DNA of 64,000 nucleotides. It comes from an uncultured Sphingomonas sp. Its GTDB lineage: Bacteria > Pseudomonadota > Alphaproteobacteria > Sphingomonadales > Sphingomonadaceae. The position numbers and the translations under genes were made by a program. The stretch lies in the NCBI RefSeq assembly GCF_934560975.1, contig NZ_CAKTFO010000003.1, forward strand, positions 1-64,000. Direction: 5' to 3'. Below are positions 16,634-24,257 of the stretch, in pieces (position 1 is the stretch's first letter; each line of letters begins with the position of its first letter). The notes under the pieces are model-generated. The model was not told where the DNA came from. It ran no database searches and worked only from the letters and a program-made list of their open reading frames with translations.

Positions 16634-17191
16634 ATGGTCCGTCTCGTCATCGGCAGCGTCGCGGGCGCCGTCGCCATGTTCATCGTCGGCCTGATATTCT
16701 GGGCGACGCCGCTGCGTTATGCCGGGCTGTCGTCCGCCGGGGAGGCGCCGAACGCCGCCGTCCAGCTGTCCTTGGCACAGAACCTGCCGCATACCGGCCG
16801 CTATGTGGTGCCGGACGTGGGCACGCCCAACGGCACGATCCTGTATGGCAAGGGGCCGATCGCGACGGTGGATTACAACAGCCGGGGCTATTCCAGTTCC
16901 GACCCCGCCAGCATGATCGGCGGCTTCATCCAGGATGTGGTGGTCGCGTTCATGATCGCGTTCAGCCTGTACGTCATTGCCGGGCGGGTGGACGATTTCA
17001 CGACGCGCCTGCGCGTGGCGATCGGGCTGTCGGCAGCGGCATCCGTGTTGATCCTGCTGCGCGATCCGATCTGGACGCATACCGACTGGCGCTTCGCGAT
17101 CTATGCGCTGGTGGCGGACCTGGCCGCGCTCGCCGCCGCCTCGTTCGTGATCGTGCGCTGGTTCCTGCCGCGGGTCGGCCCGGCGCTATAG
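16634..17191 (+). CDS. Hypothetical membrane protein, four predicted helices
   Basis: A 185-residue protein with hydrophobic segments at about residues 4-24 (VIGSVAGAVAMFIVGLIFWA), 100-118, 128-145 and 155-175. An extracytoplasmic domain of about 70 residues lies after the first helix (GEAPNAAVQLSLAQNLPHTG). The architecture resembles small alphaproteobacterial inner-membrane proteins of unknown function; I recognise no named family. The start ATG follows GGGAGCAAGCCTT. Its last bases overlap the convergent ATP12 gene by 6 bp. Confidence 0.75.
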   Translation: MVRLVIGSVAGAVAMFIVGLIFWATPLRYAGLSSAGEAPNAAVQLSLAQNLPHTGRYVVPDVGTPNGTILYGKGPIATVDYNSRGYSSSDPASMIGGFIQDVVVAFMIAFSLYVIAGRVDDFTTRLRVAIGLSAAASVLILLRDPIWTHTDWRFAIYALVADLAALAAASFVIVRWFLPRVGPAL

Positions 17192-17863
17192 CAGCGAAAG
17201 GAAGCGCGCCGCGGCAAGGAAATCCGCCCGGCGCGCATCCCGCGCCTGCGTGGCGAGCGCGTCCTCGCCCCAGCGTTCGGCCTGCCACAGTTCGTCGAGA
17301 TGGGTGAGGGCAAACGCCGCCTCCGCCGCGATCGCCCGTTCGGTCAGCGCGAGCGCCACCACCAGCGAACCGCCGATCGTGACCAAAGGCGACAGGGCCG
17401 CGAGGTGGAAGGCGTCGAAGGCGTCCAGCGCATCGCCCAGCCGGCCGATGGTCGCGGGCGGCTGCGGCGCGTGGACGATCCCGTTCGTGACCGCAAAATG
17501 GACGTCATAGCGCCGCTGCGCCCAGCCGAGCAGTGGGTCCCATGCCTCCGCCTGCCGGGCGACCAGCTCGTCCGGGCCATCGGCGCGGTAGCATAGCAGG
17601 TCGGTTTCGGCATAAGCGGCGAGCGGACGGGCGAACATCGCCGGGTCGGGCGCCACCCGGTCGATCGCGGCATTGGCCAGCCCGGTCAGCGGCATGGAGC
17701 GGGGGTCGATCGTCTCGCCCTGATCCCGCCATTCCCCGGCCACACCGTCCGCCAGCGCGGGCGAAGGCAGGATCAGCCCGTTGCGCGCGGGCGTCTTGAC
17801 GGCGCGTCCGTCGAGCAGGATCGCGCCATCGGCGACGGTCACCTCCTTGTAGAAGCGCTTCAC
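17186..17863 (-). CDS. ATP12-family F1-ATPase assembly chaperone
   Basis: A 225-residue ATP12 homologue. The mitochondrial family protects the F1 alpha subunit before assembly; alphaproteobacterial members are presumed to act likewise. Characteristic segments: MKRFYKEVTVADG, ILLDGRAVKTPARN, AYAETDLLCYRADGPDELV, WDPLLGWAQRRYDVHFAVT, and C-terminal LTHLDELWQAERWGEDALA. The start is GTG, overlapping the stop of the upstream HAD gene (GTGA). It is the last gene of a run that also holds crcB and a pseudouridine synthase. Confidence 0.9.
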   Translation of the reverse strand: MKRFYKEVTVADGAILLDGRAVKTPARNGLILPSPALADGVAGEWRDQGETIDPRSMPLTGLANAAIDRVAPDPAMFARPLAAYAETDLLCYRADGPDELVARQAEAWDPLLGWAQRRYDVHFAVTNGIVHAPQPPATIGRLGDALDAFDAFHLAALSPLVTIGGSLVVALALTERAIAAEAAFALTHLDELWQAERWGEDALATQARDARRADFLAAARFLSLL

Positions 17864-18519
17864 GGCAGCGCCTCCAGAATCGCGACCAGGGCCGAGGGAT
17901 GGTCCGCCACCACGTCCGCCCCTGCCTCGATCAGCTGGTCGGCATTGTGATAGCCCCAGGAAACGCCGATCGCGGCGCAGCCCGCCGCCTTGGCCATCGC
18001 CATGTCGTAGCTGGTATCCCCGATCATCGCGGTGGTGGCGGGCGAACTGCCGGCATCGGCCATCGCCTGGTCCAGCATCGACGGGTGCGGCTTGGACGGG
18101 TGACGGTCGGCGGTCTGCAGGGTCACGAAGCGGGGGTGGAGGCCGTGATGGTCGAGGATCGCCTTCAGCCCGCGATCCGACTTGCCGGTGGCGACGCCCA
18201 GCAGCCAGCCGCGCGCCTCCAGATCGGCGACCGCTTCCGCGATCCCCTCGTACAGCGGATGGTTGGCCAGTCCCTGCGTCCGCATGTCGAAGAACGCCGC
18301 TTTATAGGCCTCCCCGATCGCGTCATGCTCCTCGGGCGTGCCGCCGGGATAGAGGACGCTCATCGCCTCGGGCAGGGACAGGCCGATGATGCCGCGCGTC
18401 GCCGCATCACCCGGGGCCGCAACCCCCACCACGTCGAACGCGCGCTGCATGGCGAGGCAGATGGTGGACTGCGAATCCACCAACGTCCCGTCGCAGTCGA
18501 ACACGGCAAGACGCGTCAC
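17860..18519 (-). CDS. HAD-family hydrolase, phosphoglycolate phosphatase-like
   Basis: A 219-residue HAD phosphatase. Motif I is AVFDCDGTLVDSQ with the nucleophile Asp, motif II ATGK, and motif III-IV KPHPSMLDQA...MIGDTSYDM. The alpha-helical C1 cap lies between. It resembles Gph-type phosphatases that remove 2-phosphoglycolate, but related HADs act on many phosphoesters. The start is GTG, overlapping the stop of the pseudouridine synthase; its stop overlaps the ATP12 start, so the three are translationally linked. Confidence 0.88.
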   Translation of the reverse strand: MTRLAVFDCDGTLVDSQSTICLAMQRAFDVVGVAAPGDAATRGIIGLSLPEAMSVLYPGGTPEEHDAIGEAYKAAFFDMRTQGLANHPLYEGIAEAVADLEARGWLLGVATGKSDRGLKAILDHHGLHPRFVTLQTADRHPSKPHPSMLDQAMADAGSSPATTAMIGDTSYDMAMAKAAGCAAIGVSWGYHNADQLIEAGADVVADHPSALVAILEALP

Positions 18520-19622
18520 TTGCGCGTCCGCGACCGGCGTTCGCCCTTGCGTTCCTTGCGGCGAGCCTTGGCGGCGGCGCTGGCGGCCTTTTTCTTGCCC
18601 TCGGCCGTTTCACTGAACTTGGGTTCGTCGAAGGGCAGGGCGTCGCCCCCCGCGAGGTCGAAGCCGAGATGCTGCAGGCTTTCCAGGAAATGCTTGGGCG
18701 GTTCGGCCGACACGTCCAGTTTGTGCCCGTCGGGATGATCCACCCGCAAACGACGGGCATGGAGGTGCATCTTGCGGCTGATCCCGCCGGTCAGGAACGC
18801 GTCCTGCCCGCCATATTTGCCGTCGCCGACGATCGGGTGGCCGATCGCCGCCATGTGGACGCGCAACTGGTGCGTCCGGCCGGTATAAGGCTGCAATTCG
18901 ACCCAGCAGGCAGCGTTGCCGGCGCGTTCGATCACGCGATAGCGGCTGCGCGCGGGCTGCCCCTCCTTCTCGTCGACATGCATCTTCTCGCCGCCGGTGC
19001 CGGGCTGCTTGGCGATCGGCAGTTCGATCATGCCGTCCTCGATCGACGGCACGCCGACCACCAGCGCCCAATAGAGTTTGCGCGCGGTGCGGCTGGAAAA
19101 AGCCTTGGCGAGATGCGCGGCGGTGCCGGCGGAGCGGGCGAGCAGCAGCACGCCGCTGGTGTCCTTGTCCAGCCGGTGGACCAGCTTGGGCCGGCCCTCC
19201 GCCTCGAACTGAAGGCCGTCGAGCAGGCCGTCCAGGTGCCGTTCGGTCTTGGTGCCGCCCTGGGTGGCGAGGCCCGGCGGCTTGTCGATCACGATCGCGG
19301 CCCGATCGCGGTGGATCACCAGGCTCTGCACGAACTCCTGATCCTCCGGCGAAAGCGGCGGGCGCTCGCGCTTGGGGCGGTTGGTGGCGGCGGCAGGCGC
19401 GGGCGCCTCCAGCGGGGGGACGCGGATCGACTGGCCCGCCTCGATCCGGTCGCCGGGCGCGATCCGCTTGCCGTCCACGCGCAACTGGCCCGTGCGGGCC
19501 CAGCGCGACACGATGTTGAAGCTGGCATCCGGCATGTGGCGGCGGAACCAGCGGTCCAGCCTTATGCCGTGATCATCCTCCGCCACCACGAAGGTGCGGG
19601 CGTCCGAAGCGATTTCCGTCAT
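18516..19622 (-). CDS. RluC/RluD-family pseudouridine synthase
   Basis: A 368-residue RNA pseudouridine synthase. An S4 domain occupies the first 70 residues (RLDRWFRRHMPDAS...GQLRVDGKRI). The catalytic Asp lies in LVHRLDKDTSGVLLLA. Later motifs are PYTGRTHQLRVHM and HPIVGDGKYGG. A basic tail rich in Lys and Arg (GKKKAASAAAKARRKERK) extends beyond the usual end and may bind rRNA. The target is probably 23S rRNA as for RluC, but RluD-type activity cannot be excluded. The start ATG overlaps the crcB stop (ATGA). The frame continues to 20099, but that part is the shadow of crcB. Confidence 0.92.
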   Translation of the reverse strand: MTEIASDARTFVVAEDDHGIRLDRWFRRHMPDASFNIVSRWARTGQLRVDGKRIAPGDRIEAGQSIRVPPLEAPAPAAATNRPKRERPPLSPEDQEFVQSLVIHRDRAAIVIDKPPGLATQGGTKTERHLDGLLDGLQFEAEGRPKLVHRLDKDTSGVLLLARSAGTAAHLAKAFSSRTARKLYWALVVGVPSIEDGMIELPIAKQPGTGGEKMHVDEKEGQPARSRYRVIERAGNAACWVELQPYTGRTHQLRVHMAAIGHPIVGDGKYGGQDAFLTGGISRKMHLHARRLRVDHPDGHKLDVSAEPPKHFLESLQHLGFDLAGGDALPFDEPKFSETAEGKKKAASAAAKARRKERKGERRSRTRK

Positions 19623-19999
19623 CCCAGCACCCGTACCATCATCAGGCCGACGAACAGCATCAGAACCGAACCCGCCACGGACGAGACGGCATAAGCGGCG
19701 GCGGCAACGCTCTGCCCGCGCATCAGCATGTTCGCGGTTTCCAGGCTGAAAGCGGAAAAGGTGGTGAAGCCGCCCAGCACGCCCACGCCCAGGAACAGGC
19801 GCAGCGGCTCGCCCTCCCCATTGGTATAGCGGGTCAGGGTTCCCGCCAGCACCCCCATCAGCAATCCGCCGAGGAGGTTCACGATCCACGTGCCCCAAGG
19901 GAAAACAGGCCCGAGATTGGCGAGCGCGACACGGCCGACATGATAGCGGAAGCCGGCGCCGACCGCGCCGCCCGTCATGACAAGAATGATGGGATTCAT
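19619..19999 (-). CDS. crcB: CrcB/Fluc fluoride channel
   Basis: A 126-residue four-helix membrane protein that exports fluoride as an antiparallel dimer. Family motifs are intact: GGAVGAGFRYHVGR, PWGTWIVNLLGGLLMGVLAG with the conserved Asn, and GVLGGFTTFSAFSLET with the Phe box and sodium-binding Thr. It is upstream of and overlaps the pseudouridine synthase. I saw no fluoride riboswitch in the 42 bp upstream. Confidence 0.96.
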   Translation of the reverse strand: MNPIILVMTGGAVGAGFRYHVGRVALANLGPVFPWGTWIVNLLGGLLMGVLAGTLTRYTNGEGEPLRLFLGVGVLGGFTTFSAFSLETANMLMRGQSVAAAAYAVSSVAGSVLMLFVGLMMVRVLG

Positions 20000-20041
20000 G
20001 GGCGGGGTGTAGCGGGTCCGGGCCCTGCCTGCCAGTGGGCC

Positions 20042-20437
20042 TCAGCCAAGCATCAATCCGGCGACGACGAACAGCAGGCCGAGCGTGGCGACCATCCACA
20101 CGAATGTGCGAACCTTGGGGATGCCGGCGGCGTAGAGCGGCAGGTAGATCAGCCGCCCCCAGAAATAGAGGTGCGCGCCTGCCTCCGTCTTCCAGCCCAG
20201 CCGGCCTACCACCGCCGCGCCGAGCAGAGCGCCGATGAACAATGGCAATGTCTCGAACAGGTTGGCCTGCGCGCGCAGCAGCCGGGCGGGCAAAGGTGCG
20301 AGCGGCGGCATCTGCGCATCGCGCGCGCCCATGTTCCAGGCGGTGCCATATTGCCGCGTCCGGGCATTGCCCGCCCAGAATATGTGGACCAGCGCCAGCA
20401 GCAGGGTGGCGCCGAGCAGGTAGAATTCGGGTCGCAT
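20042..20437 (-). CDS. MAPEG-family membrane protein
   Basis: A 131-residue integral membrane protein of the MAPEG superfamily (membrane-associated proteins in eicosanoid and glutathione metabolism). Four hydrophobic helices are visible, with the family segments RAQANLFETLPLFIGALLGA and LIYLPLYAAGIPKVRTFVW. Eukaryotic members are glutathione transferases; bacterial ones are poorly characterised. It begins 4 bp after the stop of a lipoprotein gene and ends 42 bp before crcB. Confidence 0.88.
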   Translation of the reverse strand: MRPEFYLLGATLLLALVHIFWAGNARTRQYGTAWNMGARDAQMPPLAPLPARLLRAQANLFETLPLFIGALLGAAVVGRLGWKTEAGAHLYFWGRLIYLPLYAAGIPKVRTFVWMVATLGLLFVVAGLMLG

Positions 20438-20441
20438 GGGT

Positions 20442-20930
20442 TCAGTCTCGTTTGGTCACGGTGATGGTGCCGCCGCTGCCCGCCCCTTCGGGACGGACGG
20501 CGAGCGCGAAATCGGCGTCGTCCTTGTGCGCGTCGAGGGAGGCGGTGCCGGACCGGATCGCATGGTAGCCGGCCTGTTGCGCCGCCTGCCGATAATAAGC
20601 GATCAGGGCGGCGGGCGGCCTGGGATTGCTGAAGCCGATCCGGACCTCGCCCCCTTTATCCTTGCCGTGAACGTCCATGTTGCGGACCCTGGTATCCGCA
20701 GCCAGCTTTATCCCGTCCAGATCGACATGCTGGCCACTGTCGAGGGCCGGCAGCTTCACATTGCCCATGGCGAAGGGCGCATCGAGCGAGACCACGCTGT
20801 CGTCCCCGGCAGTCCTCACGCTGAGGCTGACGTCGTTGCCGTTCACGGTTTCCGTGGCGGACCAGCTCGATTTCTGGGTGCAGCCGGCAAGCGCCAGCGC
20901 GGCGATCACCAAACCGGATGGGGTACGCAT
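20442..20930 (-). CDS. Predicted lipoprotein
   Basis: A 162-residue protein starting MRTPSGLVIAALALAGCTQK, with a lipobox LAGC at residues 14-17, so it is probably lipid-anchored in the cell envelope. The mature part has repeated beta-like segments (VSLDAPFAMGNVKLP, VDLDGIKLAADTRVRNMDVH) and ends in a helix and strand. No family is recognised. The ATG at 20930 follows AGGATCGTCC. The upstream open frame to 21458 is antisense to a small plus-strand gene and is rejected. It is the first gene of the minus-strand run that continues with MAPEG and crcB. Confidence 0.75.
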   Translation of the reverse strand: MRTPSGLVIAALALAGCTQKSSWSATETVNGNDVSLSVRTAGDDSVVSLDAPFAMGNVKLPALDSGQHVDLDGIKLAADTRVRNMDVHGKDKGGEVRIGFSNPRPPAALIAYYRQAAQQAGYHAIRSGTASLDAHKDDADFALAVRPEGAGSGGTITVTKRD

Positions 20931-21026
20931 GGACGATCCTCCTGCCCGCCAGGTGTATGCTTGCTGTATTGCCCATGCAACACGCATCTGCTTGACGGGC
21001 GGGGTGCGCATGCCGACATTGTCCCC

Positions 21027-21248
21027 ATGCTGAACCTGTTTTCGCTGGCCTGCGGCCTGGCGGCCGTGATCCCGGTATTGTTCGCTTTGCTGCCCATGCT
21101 CGGCTGGGCGAACTGGCTGATCCTGCCGTTGCCGGTCGCGGGATTGCTGCTGGGCGTGATGTCCAGCCGGAACGAGGGGCGCAACCTCAACATCGCCGTG
21201 CTGGTGGTGGCGGTCGCGCGGCTGATGCTGGGGGGCGGCATATTCTGA
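21027..21248 (+). CDS. Small membrane protein, three predicted helices
   Basis: A 73-residue hydrophobic protein: MLNLFSLACGLAAVIPVLFA, then a helix with NWLILPLPVAGLLLGVM, a polar SSRNEGRN turn and a last helix NIAVLVVAVARLMLGGGIF. This two- to three-span small membrane protein pattern recurs in sphingomonads without known function. The stop TGA (21246-21248) lies within the upstream end of the next gene if that uses a non-canonical start. It is divergent from the lipoprotein gene by 96 bp. Confidence 0.72.
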   Translation: MLNLFSLACGLAAVIPVLFALLPMLGWANWLILPLPVAGLLLGVMSSRNEGRNLNIAVLVVAVARLMLGGGIF

Positions 21249-21319
21249 TCCTGGCCGCCCTTGCCGCGACGGTCGCGCCGACGCCGGCCGCCGAGACGAC
21301 GGGGGAGGCGGCGGCGGGC

Positions 21320-21661
21320 GTGGTCCGCGCCTACTATGCTGCGGTGAACCGGCACGATTACCGGACCGCGCATCGCATCTGGAGCGGCGGGCACAGCTTG
21401 GCCGCGTTGACCAAGGGCTATGGCCGAACCAAGTGGGTGGAGGTTGAAACCATGCCACCGTTCCGCACGGAGGGCGCGGCCGGCAGTGTCTATTGCACGG
21501 TCAATGTGCGGATCCGCGCCGAGCTGGCGGGCGGAACGCGGCAGCGTTTCGCGGGCGCGTATATCCTGCGGCGGATCAATGACGTGGAGGGATCGACGGC
21601 GGCACAGCGGCGCTGGCACATCGAACAGGCGCAGCTAAGGGCGGTGCCCGCCGGCGGCTGA
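21320..21661 (+). CDS. Secreted hypothetical protein with uncertain start
   Basis: At least 113 residues: MVRAYYAAVNRHDYRTAHRI and so on, with the W-S-G-G-H motif and beta strands of an NTF2-like fold (VRAYYAAVNRHDY typifies such domains). The first conventional start is GTG at 21320. However, the frame is open upstream and reads LILAALAATVAPTPAAETTG, a good signal peptide, from 21245, where the only candidate starts are CTG or ATT, overlapping the upstream stop TGA. So the true protein probably begins near 21245 and is exported. The NTF2-like call is inference from pattern. Confidence 0.65.
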   Translation: MVRAYYAAVNRHDYRTAHRIWSGGHSLAALTKGYGRTKWVEVETMPPFRTEGAAGSVYCTVNVRIRAELAGGTRQRFAGAYILRRINDVEGSTAAQRRWHIEQAQLRAVPAGG

Positions 21662-21683
21662 CCACCGGCGGGCGCTTGCGGGG

Positions 21684-22199
21684 TCAGCGGCAGCGTATCT
21701 GCTGCTGGTTCCGATCCACCGCCTTGCCCGCCAACGCGCCTGCCGCCGCGCCGAGCAGGGTGCCGACCGTGCGCGAACGGCCGCCATCGATGACGTTGCC
21801 CAGCACGCCGCCCGCCGCGCCGCCGACGATCAGGCCGGTCGTGCCGTCCGAACGGCGGCAATAATAACGCCCGTCATTGCCGGCATAGACGCGATCGTCC
21901 TGCGCCAGCACCCGCTCCCGGTAATTGGGGCTGTTGCGGTAATATTGGGAGGGGTCGTAGCCGCCTTCATACCGGTCGTCACCCTGCGGATAGGCGGGCC
22001 CGCCATAGGAGCGGGCGCGCCAGTTGGAGCGCGCCTCGACATAGGCATCGCGCTCGCTCAGGTAACGCTGGAATTCCTGCTGGTAACGGGTCTGGGCCGC
22101 ATCCCAGCGCGCCTGATCGTCGCGGCTCTGCGCCAACGACGGAGCGGCGACGGTCGCGCCAAGGGCCGCCAGCACCGCAAGAGAGGTAATACGACGCAT
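21684..22199 (-). CDS. Glycine-zipper outer-membrane-type protein, paralog 1
   Basis: A 171-residue exported protein. A signal peptide MRRITSLAVLAALGATVAAP precedes a charged coiled segment (SRDDQARWDAAQTRYQQEFQ), a Tyr/Gly-rich linker and a C-terminal glycine-zipper domain (GTTGLIVGGAAGGVLGNVID, GTLLGAAAGALAGKAVDR) ending RCR. Glycine-zipper 2TM domains occur in envelope lipoproteins such as SlyB. The short motif YYCRRSDGTTGL is shared with the downstream-coordinate neighbour at 22301-22816, which has exactly the same length, so this is a tandem duplication. Confidence 0.82.
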   Translation of the reverse strand: MRRITSLAVLAALGATVAAPSLAQSRDDQARWDAAQTRYQQEFQRYLSERDAYVEARSNWRARSYGGPAYPQGDDRYEGGYDPSQYYRNSPNYRERVLAQDDRVYAGNDGRYYCRRSDGTTGLIVGGAAGGVLGNVIDGGRSRTVGTLLGAAAGALAGKAVDRNQQQIRCR

Positions 22200-22300
22200 C
22201 TTCGTGTCTCCAAACAAGGCGGTGCCGGGCACCCCTGAACCGGGACCTATCCGGCACCGCCTGAACCGGTTCTTACGAAACCGGGCCGCGCCTGTCCGGC

Positions 22301-22816
22301 TTAGCGGCAGCGGACATTGCCGCGATCGACCTGACGCCCGAGCAGGCCACCACCGGCCGCGCCGATCACCGTGCCGAGCAGGCTGGAATTGCCGCTGGTC
22401 ACGACATTGCCGAGCACGCCGCCCAGCACGCCGCCGACCAGCAGACCGGTGGTGCCGTCATTGCGGCGGCAGTAATAGCGATTGTCGGACCCGCGATAGA
22501 CGCGGTCGTTGCGACCGAGCCGGCGCTCCTTGTAATTGCCCTGGTGGTAGTAGCGGGCCGCATCATAGTTGCGGTAGCGGGGATCGGGCCGGTTCCAGTC
22601 GTAATTGCGCCCGCGCTGCCAATCGCGCCCACGCGCCTCGTTGCGGCCCCACTGATCGTTGCGACCCCGATTGTCGTTGCGCCCGCGTCCGTCGCGATCA
22701 TGATGGTCCCGCCGGTCCTGATCGTAGCGATCCCGATCATAATGCTGGGCCGCGACCGGGGCGGCGGCGGGCAGCGTCATGGCGGCGACGATCGCGCTGA
22801 TGATGAGCTTGCGCAT
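22301..22816 (-). CDS. Glycine-zipper outer-membrane-type protein, paralog 2
   Basis: A 171-residue exported protein and paralog of the preceding gene. Signal peptide MRKLIISAIVAAMTLPAAAP. The middle is an unusual Arg/Asp/Asn-rich low-complexity stretch (RDHHDRDGRGRNDNRGRNDQ), followed by a Tyr-rich segment, YYCRRNDGTTGLL and a glycine-zipper (VGGVLGGVLGNVV, GTVIGAAGGGLLGRQVDR) ending VRCR. The zipper and C-terminus match paralog 1; the linker does not. This suggests duplication with fast change in the linker. It is divergent from ccmC and 101 bp upstream of paralog 1. Confidence 0.82.
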   Translation of the reverse strand: MRKLIISAIVAAMTLPAAAPVAAQHYDRDRYDQDRRDHHDRDGRGRNDNRGRNDQWGRNEARGRDWQRGRNYDWNRPDPRYRNYDAARYYHQGNYKERRLGRNDRVYRGSDNRYYCRRNDGTTGLLVGGVLGGVLGNVVTSGNSSLLGTVIGAAGGGLLGRQVDRGNVRCR

Positions 22817-22972
22817 TCCTGCAATCCACTTCGTCTTTGTGACTGACAGGCGTGTAACGAGGTGTTCCGGCCGGCGGTTGCGTGAACCGAAAACAACGGC
22901 TTGTTCAGCCAACGGCGCGGTGCTTCCATGTTGCGCGACGCTCGATTAGACGGGGGCTGGATTTCCACGCCG

Positions 22973-23689
22973 ATGCATCGTTTCGCCAATCCCGCCCGCT
23001 TCGTGCGGATTGCCCGTCCGCTCACCGCCTGGTGCGGATGGGCCGGCGCCGTGCTGGTGGCGATCGCGCTGGCGGGCGGGCTGACCGCGACGCCTGCCGA
23101 TTACCTGCAGGGCGATACGGTGCGGATCATCTACATCCATGTGCCCGCCGCCTGGCTGGGCATGGCAGGCTGGGCCGGTATTGCGGGGGCGAGCGTGGCG
23201 CAACTGGCATGGCGCCATCCGCTGGCGGCGGTCGCCGCCCGCGCCATTGCCGTGCCGGGGGCGGTGTTTGCCGCCATCTGCCTGGTTACCGGATCGATCT
23301 GGGGGCGTCCGACCTGGGGCACATGGTGGGAATGGGACGGGCGGCTGACGTCGATGCTGGTGCTGTTCTTCCTATATGTCGCCTACCTCGCGCTGGCGCG
23401 GGCGGCGGGGCGCGATGCGGCGGGGCAGCGGATCGCGGCCTTGTTCGGCATGATCGGGGCGGCGAACCTGCCGATCATCCACTTTTCGGTGATGTGGTGG
23501 CGCACGCTCCACCAGGGGCAGAGCATCGGCCTGACGGGTTCCTCCATCGCAGGAGCGATGCTGTGGCCGATCCCGCTGTCGGCGCTGGGCTTCACCTTGC
23601 TGTTCGTCAGCGTCGTGCTGATGCGGATGCGCACCCTGCTGGCCGAAGCGAAGGTGGAGGCGCGGCTGCACCGGATGACCCTGTCATGA
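22973..23689 (+). CDS. ccmC: Heme exporter / heme-handling protein CcmC
   Basis: CcmC presents heme at the periplasmic face and loads it onto CcmE in system I cytochrome c maturation. The 238-residue protein has six predicted helices and the tryptophan-rich heme motif WGRPTWGTWWEWDGRLTSML, flanked by conserved histidines in IIYIHVPAAWLG and IIHFSVMWWRTLHQ. I start at MHRFANPARFVRIARPLTAW, the typical N-terminus; ATGs at 22901 and 22928 would add an atypical extension. It overlaps ccmD by 4 bp (ATGA). It heads a ccmC-D-E-F-G-H-I run; ccmA and ccmB are absent. Confidence 0.95.
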   Translation: MHRFANPARFVRIARPLTAWCGWAGAVLVAIALAGGLTATPADYLQGDTVRIIYIHVPAAWLGMAGWAGIAGASVAQLAWRHPLAAVAARAIAVPGAVFAAICLVTGSIWGRPTWGTWWEWDGRLTSMLVLFFLYVAYLALARAAGRDAAGQRIAALFGMIGAANLPIIHFSVMWWRTLHQGQSIGLTGSSIAGAMLWPIPLSALGFTLLFVSVVLMRMRTLLAEAKVEARLHRMTLS

Positions 23690-23826
23690 GCGCGGTGCTG
23701 CATGCCTGGCCGTTCGTCGCAGCGGCCTATGCCGTGGCGATCGGCGGCACGCTGGCGTTGCTGGGGTGGAGCCTTGCGGCGATGCGCCGGGCGGAACGAC
23801 GGGCGGGGGCTCTGGATCGTCGGTGA
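23686..23826 (+). CDS. ccmD: Heme exporter protein CcmD
   Basis: A 46-residue single-span membrane protein that helps release holo-CcmE from the CcmABC complex. It starts MSAVLHAWPFVAAAYAVAIG and has a hydrophobic helix followed by a basic tail (MRRAERRAGALDRR), the usual CcmD pattern. The start overlaps the ccmC stop, and its TGA overlaps the GTG start of ccmE. Identity rests on size, topology and position. Confidence 0.88.
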   Translation: MSAVLHAWPFVAAAYAVAIGGTLALLGWSLAAMRRAERRAGALDRR

Positions 23827-24257
23827 AGGCCAGGAACCAGCGATTGACGCTGGCGCTGCTGGCGGTGGCGGCGCTGATCGGCGCGGCCCTGCTCGCCATG
23901 TCGGCGCTGAAGGAGCAGGCCGCCTATTTCTACACGCCCGGCGACGTGGCGAAGGGGCATGTGCGCCCCGGCACGGCGGTGCGGCTGGGCGGCATGGTGC
24001 GGAAGGGATCGTTGCGGCATGAGGCGGACGGCGTGACGATCGACTTCGTGGTGACGGACGGGCGCGCGACCGTGCCCGTGCGCTTTTCCGGCATCGTGCC
24101 GGCCTTGTTCCGCGAAGGATCGGGCGTGGTGGCGGATGGCCGCTTCGATCCGGCCGGCCGCTTCCTTGCCGACACCATCCTCGCCAAGCATGACGAACGC
24201 TACATGCCGCCGCAGGTCGCGGGCGCGATGCACACGTCGGACAGCGTCGCGCCATGA
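23823..24257 (+). CDS. ccmE: Cytochrome c-type biogenesis heme chaperone CcmE
   Basis: A 144-residue periplasmic heme chaperone anchored by an N-terminal helix (LTLALLAVAALIGAALLAMS). It binds heme covalently through the His of the LAKHDERYMPP motif near residue 124, with Tyr four residues later, and carries it from CcmC to CcmF. The OB-fold segments (TAVRLGGMVRKGSLR, IDFVVTDGRATVPVRFSGI) are clear. The start is GTG, overlapping the ccmD stop; the ATG at 23766 lies inside ccmD in another frame and is rejected. Confidence 0.95.
   Translation: MKARNQRLTLALLAVAALIGAALLAMSALKEQAAYFYTPGDVAKGHVRPGTAVRLGGMVRKGSLRHEADGVTIDFVVTDGRATVPVRFSGIVPALFREGSGVVADGRFDPAGRFLADTILAKHDERYMPPQVAGAMHTSDSVAP

Noticed and set aside
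20000..20041. A possible fluoride riboswitch upstream of crcB
   Set aside because: Only 42 bp precede the start, and no fluoride-aptamer pattern was visible; crcB seems to be transcribed from upstream genes.
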